From Candidatus Methylomirabilota bacterium (GTDB lineage Bacteria; Methylomirabilota; Methylomirabilia; Methylomirabilales; JACPAU01), in contig JACPAU010000117.1 in the NCBI GenBank assembly GCA_016180705.1, positions 1 to 5,896 of the forward strand: 5,896 nucleotides of DNA. The letters are read 5' to 3'. Numbering within the stretch: position 1 is the first letter of the stretch; each line of letters starts with the position of its first letter. Below the pieces are notes generated by a model, which ran no database searches, was not told the origin of the DNA, and was given only the letters and a program-made list of their open reading frames with translations. This document shows positions 1 to 4,822 of this stretch, one piece after another. The position numbers and the translations under genes are program-made.

Positions 1-71
1 ACCTCGGGCCGGTTGATGGTGAGGGTGGCGATCCCCTCCGCCACTTCCACCTGGAGGACGTCCGTGGACAT
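1..71 (-). CDS. Enoyl-CoA hydratase/isomerase (crotonase) family protein, N-terminal fragment
   Basis: Only the first 23 codons are inside the window; the gene continues past the left edge. Translation from the ATG at 71-69 gives MSTDVLQVEVAEG followed by IATLTINRPE. The short beta-strand pair ending in T-I-N-R-P is the characteristic start of crotonase-fold enzymes (enoyl-CoA hydratase/isomerase), which bind acyl-CoA and stabilise an enolate through an oxyanion hole. The catalytic part is not visible, so the substrate and the exact reaction cannot be told. A purine-rich GGAGGG ribosome site lies just before the ATG, and a sigma70-like promoter sits about 26 nt further upstream. It is transcribed divergently from the receiver cluster. 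With only 23 residues the family call is good but not certain. Confidence 0.75.
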   Translation of the reverse strand, partial: MSTDVLQVEVAEGIATLTINRPE

Positions 72-103
72 GGGCCCTCCGCTTTCCGTCCGAAGGCGCA
101 GGT

Positions 104-132
104 ATTCTAGTTTTCGGCACCCCCGTTTTCAA
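104..132 (-). promoter_or_regulatory. Sigma70-type promoter for the leftward crotonase gene
   Basis: Read on the minus strand, TTGAAA (132-127) and TAGAAT (109-104) are separated by exactly 17 bp. They match the -35 and -10 consensus at 5 of 6 positions each. The expected transcription start is near 97, leaving a leader of about 26 nt with a GGAGGG site before the ATG at 71. The element lies in one of the few AT-richer patches of the window, which adds weight. No equivalent element was found for the rightward gene. Confidence 0.65.
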
Positions 133-139
133 TCAAAAA

Positions 140-162
140 GGCGTCGGAAAAGGCCTGACGCC
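140..162 (-). terminator. Terminator-like hairpin upstream of the crotonase promoter
   Basis: The arms GGCGTC (140-145) and GACGCC (157-162) form a 6-bp GC-rich stem around an 11-nt loop. On the minus strand the stem is followed at once by five T (139-135). This is the layout of a short intrinsic terminator, and it would stop antisense transcripts coming from the receiver genes before they enter the crotonase promoter. No minus-strand gene lies immediately upstream of it, so a termination role is inferred. It could also be a leader structure of the rightward transcript. Confidence 0.3.
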
Positions 163-232
163 CCCTGGCGCGTTTCTTGCTGCCCCCGGCGGTGGAAGTG
201 GGCGTGTCGCCTGTCCCGGCACGGGTGAGGCC

Positions 233-925
233 ATGACCGAGGGGCTGCGCAAGGACCGGAAGCAGGAGCTGCAGGCCGTGGTGGCCGAGCTCGCCCGGCT
301 GGAGGGGGAGGTGGTGCACTTCCTCACCACCTTCGGCCAGGCGCTCGATTCGCTCCGCGAGCAGGTCCAACTCCTGTTGGCGGCCCCCGCGCCGGCCGCC
401 CCGGCACCCCCCGCCGTGCCGGCGCGCCCGCGGGCCGCGCCCGCCGCGGCGCCCGCGCCGGCGGAGTCGCCGACGGCCGTCCTCGCCCCGCCGCCCGGCG
501 AAGGCGAAGCGGCCGCGCCGGCCGCCGAGGAGGAGGGGCCGCGGGGACGCGTGCTGCTCGTGGACGACGAGGCGTTCATCCTCACCGTGATCCGCGACAT
601 GTTCGAGGCGAAGGGGTTCGAGGTCCTCACCGCGAAGAACGGCCTCGAGGGCATCACGCAGGCCCGGCAGGGAAACCCCGACGTGATCGTTCTCGACGTC
701 ATGATGTCCGGGATCGACGGGTACGAGACCTGTCGCCGCCTGAAGAAGGACGAGCAGACCAGGGACACCCCGGTCATCATGCTGACCGCCTTGGAGAACG
801 AGAAGTTCGACAAGAAGGCCTTCCAGGCGGGGGCGGCGTGGACCGTCAGGAAGTCCCTCGACCCGGCCAAGCTCGTCAGCACCGTCGGTCTCGCCCTGAG
901 CAGTCGCCGCCGGAAACCCCGGTGA
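233..925 (+). CDS. Single-output-less response regulator: coiled coil, Pro/Ala linker, receiver domain
   Basis: This 230-residue protein has three parts. Residues 1-50 are a charged, leucine-heptad helix likely to form a coiled coil. Residues 51-100 are a low-complexity Ala/Pro/Glu linker. Residues 105-225 are a CheY-like receiver domain. The domain has the acidic pair D111-D112 after RVLLV, the phospho-acceptor D155 in VIVLD, the switch threonine T185 in VIMLT and the conserved lysine K207. The usual Lys-Pro after beta-5 is Lys-Ser here, in a KSLDP motif. There is no DNA-binding, cyclase or phosphodiesterase output domain, so signalling probably goes through protein contacts, perhaps with the coiled coil setting oligomer state or partner binding. 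The ATG at 233 has only a weak GGTGAGG site very close to it. No in-frame GTG or ATG was seen in the codons just upstream. It is the first of three tandem receiver genes; its kinase is not in the window. Confidence 0.9.
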   Translation: MTEGLRKDRKQELQAVVAELARLEGEVVHFLTTFGQALDSLREQVQLLLAAPAPAAPAPPAVPARPRAAPAAAPAPAESPTAVLAPPPGEGEAAAPAAEEEGPRGRVLLVDDEAFILTVIRDMFEAKGFEVLTAKNGLEGITQARQGNPDVIVLDVMMSGIDGYETCRRLKKDEQTRDTPVIMLTALENEKFDKKAFQAGAAWTVRKSLDPAKLVSTVGLALSSRRRKPR

Positions 926-1027
926 ACGCCGGCCGGCCCCGGGAGGCGCAGCCGCCACGGCCCGCGGCGATGGAACGGGTCTGGTGTGCCTGTTACATTT
1001 CTCCCCCAGCAGTCCCGGGGAAGGCGA
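926..1027 (+). other. Spacer between first and second receiver genes
   Basis: This 102-bp GC-rich spacer has no convincing promoter or terminator. It contains an alternative GTG at 986, in frame with the next gene, which would add 14 residues (MPVTFLPQQSRGRR). That segment is not part of the zinc ribbon and has a poor ribosome site, whereas GGGGAAGG lies well placed before the ATG at 1028. The patch TGTTACATTTC (990-1000) is the only AT-rich piece, and no good -35 partner was found. Confidence 0.4.
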
Positions 1028-1627
1028 ATGGGCGCGTCTGACCCCAGGCAGGCGTTCCGCTTCTGCCCCTCGTGCAACGAGGAGGTCTACACCTACGCCG
1101 TCCAGACGGACCTCGGCCCCGAGCTCCGCTGCTCGGCCTGCGGCCTCCCGCTGGCGACGGCCGCCGCCCTCGGTCCCGAGCGGCTCGAGTGCGTCCTGGT
1201 GGCGGATGACAGCCGCGTATACCGGACGCTCCTCCGGGACGTCCTGCTCGAGCGGAAGCTGGCGGCGACCGTGGAGGTCTGCGCCAGCGGCCCCGAGCTG
1301 CTCGCCCGGGCCGCGACCCGCTTCCAGGAGCATCTTCCCGTCAAGCTGGTGATCCTCGACGTCATGATGACTCCCCTCAACGGACCCGCCACCGGGATGG
1401 CCCTCCGGGCGCTGGAGAAGGGGCTCGGGGTCTCGCCCCCGGCCCCCATCCTCTTCGTGTCCGGGAGCGCCCTGGAGGAGACGATGAAGACCCTCTTGGG
1501 CAAGTGCGCGCCCGCGCTCTTCCTCCACAAGGGGGCGGACAAGGGCCCGGCTGCCCTGGGGCAGCGCCTGGAGCAGGTGATGGCGACCCTCCTGAAGGGA
1601 GGGCCGAAAGGAGGGAGCACGCGATGA
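1028..1627 (+). CDS. Zinc-ribbon / receiver-domain fusion protein
   Basis: The protein has 199 residues from the ATG at 1028, chosen because GGGGAAGG precedes it at good spacing; a GTG at 986 is the alternative. The N-terminus (residues 10-42) holds two CxxC pairs, C13-PS-C16 and C35-SA-C38, 18 residues apart, which is the layout of a small zinc ribbon. Residues 54-190 form a receiver domain with acidic D60-D61, phospho-acceptor D111 in LVILD, S145 in ILFVSGS, and K168 in LFLHKG. The region after D111 (TPLNGPATG) is longer than usual, and Ser replaces the common Thr at the switch position, which is tolerated in the family. A role as a phosphorylation-responsive adaptor is inferred; the ribbon could bind protein or nucleic acid. 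Its TGA overlaps the next gene's ATG (ATGA at 1624-1627), indicating translational coupling. Confidence is high that it is a gene, moderate that the cysteines bind zinc. Confidence 0.88.
   Translation: MGASDPRQAFRFCPSCNEEVYTYAVQTDLGPELRCSACGLPLATAAALGPERLECVLVADDSRVYRTLLRDVLLERKLAATVEVCASGPELLARAATRFQEHLPVKLVILDVMMTPLNGPATGMALRALEKGLGVSPPAPILFVSGSALEETMKTLLGKCAPALFLHKGADKGPAALGQRLEQVMATLLKGGPKGGSTR
1609..1614 (+). promoter_or_regulatory. Strong ribosome binding site for the REC-PAS gene
   Basis: A perfect AGGAGG lies 9 nt before the ATG at 1624, inside the 3' end of the zinc-ribbon receiver gene. It fixes the start of the next gene at 1624 rather than at the longer in-frame start at 1504, whose extra 40 residues would read Pro/Gly/Ala-rich shadow sequence. 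Confidence 0.7.
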
Positions 1628-2415
1628 AGCAGCAGCGGGTGCTGATCGTGGACAACGACCGGTTCGTCGTGGAGGCGGTGGGGGATCTCCTCGCCGAGGC
1701 CGGGTATGTGGTCCGGAAGGCCTATGACGGCCTCGAGGGGCTCCGGGCGCTCAGGCGCGAGCCGCCCGACGTGCTCATCCTCGACCTCGTCATGCCCAAG
1801 GTGGACGGCGGCCGCCTCTGCCGGTACCTCCGGCAGGACAGCCGCCTGAAGCACATCCCGGTGGTCATCTTCTCCGGGCTGGCGGCGCGCGACCTGGGCG
1901 AGGTCGGCGACCTGGAGGCCCAGGCCTACGTGGCGAAGGGGCCGCTGCCGGTCGTGGGGGAGAACCTCGTGAAGGCCCTGAAGGCCCTCACGTCCCCGCG
2001 CCAGGAGGGCGAGCAGGCGGACGTGGTCTACGGCTACGAGGGGTTCCGGCCCCGCCAGGTCGTCACGGAGCTGTTGGCCGTCAAGCGCCACCACGAGCAC
2101 CTCCTCCGACACCTGGAGGAGGGCGTCGTGGAGGTGGACGCGGGCGGGGCCGCCACGTTCCTCAATCCTGCCGCGGAGGACCTGCTCGGCGTCATGGAGG
2201 CGGGCGCGGTGGGCAAGGCCCTGCTGGATCTGGTGCCGGGCGCGGATCGGCAGGCGATGCGGCACGCGCTCGAGGCGCTCGGGAAGGACGACGAGACGGC
2301 CCCCCGCCACCTCGCCCTCCAGGGCACGTCCCGCCCGGTGACGGTGGTGCTCCACCGCCTTCCCCCCGAGGGGACGCACCCCGGCGCCTTCGTGCTGATT
2401 CTCCGGGAATCCTAG
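1624..2415 (+). CDS. Receiver-PAS protein (REC-PAS, no transmitter domain)
   Basis: This 263-residue protein starts at the ATG that overlaps the previous stop. Residues 4-122 are a receiver domain: acidic D10 and D12 in VLIVDND, phospho-acceptor D54 in VLILD followed by LVMPKVDG, switch S84 in VVIFSG, and K105 in YVAKG. A linker (123-155) leads into a predicted helix and a PAS domain at about 157-261, recognisable from LEEGVVEVDAGG, FLNPAAEDLLGV and the closing strand FVLILRES. PAS domains bind small ligands or mediate dimerisation; no cofactor can be predicted here. In sensor kinases a PAS ending in VLILRD is normally followed at once by a HisKA domain, but here a stop codon follows directly. 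The protein may therefore be a phospho-regulated sensor-adaptor, or the remnant of a hybrid kinase. There is no frameshift sign within it. It is co-translated with the zinc-ribbon receiver, which suggests a shared pathway. Confidence 0.9.
   Translation: MKQQRVLIVDNDRFVVEAVGDLLAEAGYVVRKAYDGLEGLRALRREPPDVLILDLVMPKVDGGRLCRYLRQDSRLKHIPVVIFSGLAARDLGEVGDLEAQAYVAKGPLPVVGENLVKALKALTSPRQEGEQADVVYGYEGFRPRQVVTELLAVKRHHEHLLRHLEEGVVEVDAGGAATFLNPAAEDLLGVMEAGAVGKALLDLVPGADRQAMRHALEALGKDDETAPRHLALQGTSRPVTVVLHRLPPEGTHPGAFVLILRES
2412..2415. other. Interlocked convergent stop codons (CTAG)
   Basis: The + strand TAG of the REC-PAS gene (2413-2415) and the - strand TAG of the ferredoxin gene (2414-2412) share one CTAG palindrome. 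The two convergent genes therefore have no intergenic space at all. No hairpin with a T-run was found here for either strand, so each transcript must run into the other gene or end by a factor-dependent mechanism. Confidence 0.9.
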
Positions 2416-2762
2416 GAAGGGGGCCCGCCGGCGAGCGTCTGGTCGAAGAGGGTCTTCAGGAAGAGGCGCTCCACCGGCTGGCCGCCGACGATGTGCTTCT
2501 CCATGATCTCCCGGGCGTCGTCCGGGCTCACCTTGCCGTACCAGATCCCCTCGGGGTAGACGACGACCGTCGGGCCGAGCTGGCACGGCCCGAGGCAGGT
2601 GCAGCCGTTCAGGCCCACCTTCTCCCAGAGCCCCCGCTTCTCCATCTCCTCCTGGAAGACGGCCATCGTGTCGCGGCCCCCCTTGCTGGCGCAGTCCCCT
2701 TTGGGGTGGCCGGGCGGGCGGGCGTTCATGCAGACGAAGATGTGGTGCCGGTAGGCGATCAT
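2412..2762 (-). CDS. Thioredoxin-like [2Fe-2S] ferredoxin
   Basis: This 116-residue protein has the cysteine pattern of thioredoxin-fold [2Fe-2S] ferredoxins (the Shethna-type/NuoE-like family): C11 in HIFVCMN, C24 twelve residues later in GDCASKGG, then C56 and C60 in CTCLGPCQLGP. An additional C54 sits beside the second pair. The following PTVVVYPEGIWYGKV and the helix DDAREIMEKHIVGG are typical of the family. Such proteins carry electrons in the cytoplasm; the partner is unknown here, and no hydrogenase or dehydrogenase subunits are nearby. The ATG at 2762 overlaps the TGA of the upstream thioesterase gene (ATGA), with GAGGAG 5 nt before it, so translation is coupled. It is the last gene of the leftward run, and its stop interlocks with that of the convergent REC-PAS gene. 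Confidence 0.92.
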   Translation of the reverse strand: MIAYRHHIFVCMNARPPGHPKGDCASKGGRDTMAVFQEEMEKRGLWEKVGLNGCTCLGPCQLGPTVVVYPEGIWYGKVSPDDAREIMEKHIVGGQPVERLFLKTLFDQTLAGGPPS

Positions 2763-3175
2763 CGCGGCTCCTCGGCGATCAGGTTGGTCACCAGTCCCTT
2801 GGCGATGAGGCGCCCCGCCTCGTCCGTGACGGTCACCTCGGAGACGGCGATCCGGCGCCCCCGCCGCAGGAGCCGGCCCTCGGCCGTGACGGCGCCGGCG
2901 TCCACGGGCGCGAGGAAGTTCAGGCTGTACTCCACGGTCGGGATCGGGCCGTCCACCCCCGTGCTGAGGACGGCGAGCCCGCCGGCCGAGTCCACCAGGG
3001 CGCCGAGCGCGCCCCCGTGCATGATCCCGAAGGAGTTCCGGAGCTCCGGGCGGAGCGTGAGCCGGACGCGGGCGAACCCCTCCGCCACCTCGACCAGCTC
3101 CATTCCCAGGAACGTCCAGAAGGGCGAGTCGTCGAGGCGGCGCCGCAGGCGGGCCCGCAGGGCGTCGTCGGCCAT
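2759..3175 (-). CDS. PaaI-type hotdog-fold acyl-CoA thioesterase
   Basis: This 138-residue protein is the full length of a PaaI/YbgC-like hotdog thioesterase, enzymes that hydrolyse acyl- or aryl-CoA thioesters. The signature is NSFGIMHGGALGALVDSAGG (residues 47-66): the H53-G54-G55 turn binds the CoA thioester, and D62 on the hot-dog helix is the probable catalytic acid. The strands VEYSLNFLAP (81-90), VTAEGRLLRRGRRIAVSEVT and the C-terminal LIAKGLVTNL complete the fold. The substrate cannot be predicted. GGAGG precedes the ATG, in a gap of 14 nt after the DUF2203 gene, and the stop overlaps the ferredoxin start. With DUF2203 and ferredoxin it forms a tight three-gene unit. The crotonase at the window's left edge is a separate transcription unit, so shared acyl-CoA metabolism is only a suggestion. 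Confidence 0.92.
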   Translation of the reverse strand: MADDALRARLRRRLDDSPFWTFLGMELVEVAEGFARVRLTLRPELRNSFGIMHGGALGALVDSAGGLAVLSTGVDGPIPTVEYSLNFLAPVDAGAVTAEGRLLRRGRRIAVSEVTVTDEAGRLIAKGLVTNLIAEEPR

Positions 3176-3189
3176 CCCGCCTCCGGGCC

Positions 3190-3600
3190 TCAGCCGGCCC
3201 CCTCGATCGGCTTGCGCCCCGCGAACCCCTCCTCCAGGCCGTGCCAGAAGGCGATCCGCTCCTCGTCCGGCTTCCAGCAGAGGAGCACCTCGCGCCCCGC
3301 CCGCAGCGCCGGGAAGTCCACCAGGAGCAGGTCCAGGTCCTTCAGCACGCAGCCGAGGTCGTGGACCCTCTGGATCTCGGCCTGCAGTTCCTCCCCGAGG
3401 GACTCCGCCTCCTTCCGCAGGGTGACGAAGTCCGGCGAGGCCAGGTGGTGCCCGTTCCCGGCGGCCCGCTGGCGGAAGACGGCCAGCGCCTCGCGCCTCC
3501 CCTTCAGCTCCCGCTGCTTCTCGGCGATGCGCTGGAGGATCGGGCGGAGGGTCGGGAGCAACGCGTTGGCTTCCCCGACAGTGAAGAACTTCGGCGACAT
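3190..3600 (-). CDS. DUF2203 family protein
   Basis: This 136-residue protein of unknown function is recognisable as DUF2203. It has an N-terminal KFFTVGEANALLPTLRPIL segment (residues 4-22) and a long charged helical stretch (about 20-80) likely to form a coiled-coil hairpin. The conserved C-terminal block is GCVLKDLDLLLVDFPALRAG (83-102) followed by the REVLLCWK and IAFWHGLEEGFAGR motifs. There is no signal peptide or membrane segment, so it is probably cytoplasmic. GAGG lies 5 nt before the ATG. It is separated by 14 nt from the thioesterase downstream and by 57 nt with several inverted repeats from the NTPase upstream. No biochemical function is known to me for this family; the conserved Asp, Trp and His residues could suggest a ligand or metal site, but that is speculation. 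Confidence 0.9.
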   Translation of the reverse strand: MSPKFFTVGEANALLPTLRPILQRIAEKQRELKGRREALAVFRQRAAGNGHHLASPDFVTLRKEAESLGEELQAEIQRVHDLGCVLKDLDLLLVDFPALRAGREVLLCWKPDEERIAFWHGLEEGFAGRKPIEGAG

Positions 3601-3614
3601 CGGATCCTCGGTGC

Positions 3615-3653
3615 GCGGTGAAACCGCCGGTAGGCTACCCGACGCCCCGTCGG
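3615..3653 (-). repeat. Three abutting small inverted repeats in the NTPase-DUF2203 gap
   Basis: Three perfect dyads stand in a row in a 57-bp gap. CCGACG/CGTCGG (3639-3644 and 3648-3653, 3-nt loop) starts 4 nt after the NTPase stop. GGTAG/CTACC (3629-3633 and 3635-3639) shares one base with it. GCGGT/ACCGC (3615-3619 and 3623-3627, 3-nt loop) comes next, just before the DUF2203 ribosome site. No T-run follows, so a classic terminator is unlikely. They could act as an RNA stabiliser, attenuator or protein site; the middle one could fold in RNA only as a 4-bp stem. Confidence 0.5.
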
Positions 3654-3657
3654 ACCG

Positions 3658-4218
3658 TCAACTGGAAAGGGCCGGGGGCGCGGTGAGATGCCGCAGCAGG
3701 GCTCGGGCCTCGGCGGCGCACGCCTCGCGGTTCGCGCGCGTGACGGTGAGGCATCGGGCCCGCGGGTGCCCCTTCACTTGATCGGCGATGGAGTGGGGCC
3801 CAAGCATGATGGTGGCCAGCAAGGGGAGGTCCGCGGCGAGGACCGCCTCGAGGACCGCCACGAAGCGCGGCGAGGCGCACTCCATCTTCCCGATCTCGTC
3901 AATGACCGCGAGGCAGCGGGCGGCGAGGGCCCCCTCCAGGGCGGCCGTCCCCAGCCCGTCCAGGACCGCCAGGTCCACGCCGTACGGACCGACCCGCGGC
4001 GGCCCGGGGATGCGGCGGTGCGCCAGGACTCCCTGCCGGCCGTCGAGGGTCTCGAGGGTGAAGCCGAGGCGCTGGCCGCCCTCGCGGATCTCGGCGGGGA
4101 GGAAGCCCGCGCGGGGCACCGGGAGGTCCGCCAGCAGCTGGCGGAGCAGCGTCGTCTTGCCCACGCCGGGCGCGCCGGTCAGGAGGAGGATGCGAGGCGC
4201 CGGAGGTGGGGAGATCAT
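3658..4218 (-). CDS. THEP1-like nucleoside-triphosphatase
   Basis: This 186-residue P-loop protein of the THEP1/COG1618 family hydrolyses NTPs to NDPs in characterised members (EC 3.6.1.15). The Walker A motif is G15-APGVG-K21-T22 after ILLLT, and Walker B is CLAVIDEIGKME (102-113) with D107-E108. Family blocks between them are GFLPAEIREGGQRLGF (38-53), RRIPGPPRVGPYGVDL (68-83) and a late TIMLGPHSIADQVKGHP (136-152). The length is usual for the family. The ATG at 4218 is the only ATG/GTG/TTG start between the upstream in-frame stop and the P-loop, but no good ribosome site was found, so translation may depend on the upstream gene. The preceding gene's stop is in the same frame, 63 nt upstream. 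Its cellular role is unclear; nucleotide housekeeping or nucleic-acid-linked work is possible. Confidence 0.92.
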   Translation of the reverse strand: MISPPPAPRILLLTGAPGVGKTTLLRQLLADLPVPRAGFLPAEIREGGQRLGFTLETLDGRQGVLAHRRIPGPPRVGPYGVDLAVLDGLGTAALEGALAARCLAVIDEIGKMECASPRFVAVLEAVLAADLPLLATIMLGPHSIADQVKGHPRARCLTVTRANREACAAEARALLRHLTAPPALSS

Positions 4219-4259
4219 GCAGATCGGTTGGCGGACGGGGCGGCGGCTCCGGGGCGCGT

Positions 4260-4280
4260 GACCGCTGTGTCGGGGCGGTC
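4260..4280 (-). repeat. Inverted repeat just after the DUF151 gene stop
   Basis: GACCGC (4260-4265) and GCGGTC (4275-4280) form a perfect 6-bp stem with a 9-nt loop, starting 1 nt after the stop codon of the exported nuclease-family gene on the minus strand. No T-run follows. It matches the placement of the repeats after the methyltransferase and NTPase stops. Confidence 0.45.
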
Positions 4281-4281
4281 C

Positions 4282-4794
4282 TCAGGGATTCTTTTCTTCT
4301 TCCGGCGGGGCCTTGAGGGCCGCCTCCGCGGCCAGGAGCGGTGCGCCGGCGCGCAGGGCCAGCGCGATGGCATCGCTCGGGCGGGAGTCCACCTCGAGCG
4401 GCTCGCTGCCCCGCCGGAGGAAGAGGGTCGCGAAGTAGGTGTTCTCCTTCAGGTCGGTGATGACCACCTTCTCCAGCTTGTAGCCCGCCCGGCGGATGAC
4501 CGTGAGGAGCAGGTCGTGGGTGTAGGGCCGGGGGGGCGCGACCCCCTGCAGCGGCAGCGCAATTCCCACGGCTGCCGAGGGGTCAATCATCATGGTGAGC
4601 GCCCGCCGGTCGCTCTTCCCCCGGAGCAGGACCATCGGCTGGCCCGACTGCTGGTCGGTGGCGACCCCCAGGACTTCCATCTCCTGGGGGGCGGGGCTGG
4701 CGTTCTGGGGGAGGGCGGGGGCGGGGGGCAGGAGGAGCAACAGGGCGGTGAGCGCCGTGAGCACCCCTCCGCGCAGCGCGCCGCGGGGCATCAT
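4282..4794 (-). CDS. Exported bifunctional nuclease (DUF151/BFN) family protein
   Basis: The protein has 170 residues from the ATG at 4794, preceded at 6 nt by GGGAGG; a second ATG follows directly at 4791. Residues 1-30 look like a Sec signal peptide: R4 and R8 in the n-region, a hydrophobic core VLTALTALLLLL (11-22) and a likely cleavage after APA (25-27) or shortly after. There is no lipobox cysteine. The mature part (about 38-160) is a BFN/DUF151 domain with MEVLGVATDQQSGQPMVLLRG, a central block VVITDLKENTYFATLFL (110-126), and the hallmark VDSRPSDAIALALRAGAPLL (135-154). Some family members have DNase/RNase activity. An exported copy would act in the periplasm or outside the cell. It lies between the methyltransferase (61-nt gap with hairpins) and the NTPase. 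Residues 161-170 are a short acidic tail. Nuclease activity is inferred from the family only. Confidence 0.88.
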   Translation of the reverse strand: MMPRGALRGGVLTALTALLLLLPPAPALPQNASPAPQEMEVLGVATDQQSGQPMVLLRGKSDRRALTMMIDPSAAVGIALPLQGVAPPRPYTHDLLLTVIRRAGYKLEKVVITDLKENTYFATLFLRRGSEPLEVDSRPSDAIALALRAGAPLLAAEAALKAPPEEEKNP

Positions 4795-4822
4795 GGAACA
4801 CCTCCCGGGCCACGCCGGAGGG

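Noticed and set aside
383..525. GC-rich repetitive-looking stretch as a tandem repeat or array
   Set aside because: No fixed unit recurs; it is ordinary low-complexity coding sequence for the Ala/Pro linker.
968..1000. Possible sigma54 promoter before the zinc-ribbon receiver
   Set aside because: TGG triplets are present, but no GG/GC pair with the required 10-bp spacing and no TTGC box was found.
986..1027. GTG start at 986 adding 14 residues to the zinc-ribbon receiver
   Set aside because: Poor ribosome site and no contribution to the ribbon; the ATG at 1028 has GGGGAAGG at suitable spacing. Not fully excluded.
107..1528. Minus-strand open frame of 473 codons opposite the first two receiver genes
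   Set aside because: Its translation is rich in Gly, Arg, Glu and His with no fold-like pattern. It overlaps two genes with intact receiver motifs, and long antisense frames are common in DNA this GC-rich.
1093..2586. Minus-strand open frame of 497 codons opposite the second and third receiver genes
   Set aside because: Low-complexity Arg/Pro/Leu composition and no recognisable motif. The plus-strand REC and PAS domains and the minus-strand ferredoxin in another frame explain the DNA.
2493..3425. Plus-strand open frame of 310 codons opposite ferredoxin, thioesterase and DUF2203
   Set aside because: Becomes a run of Arg, Pro and Ser; three recognised genes lie on the other strand.
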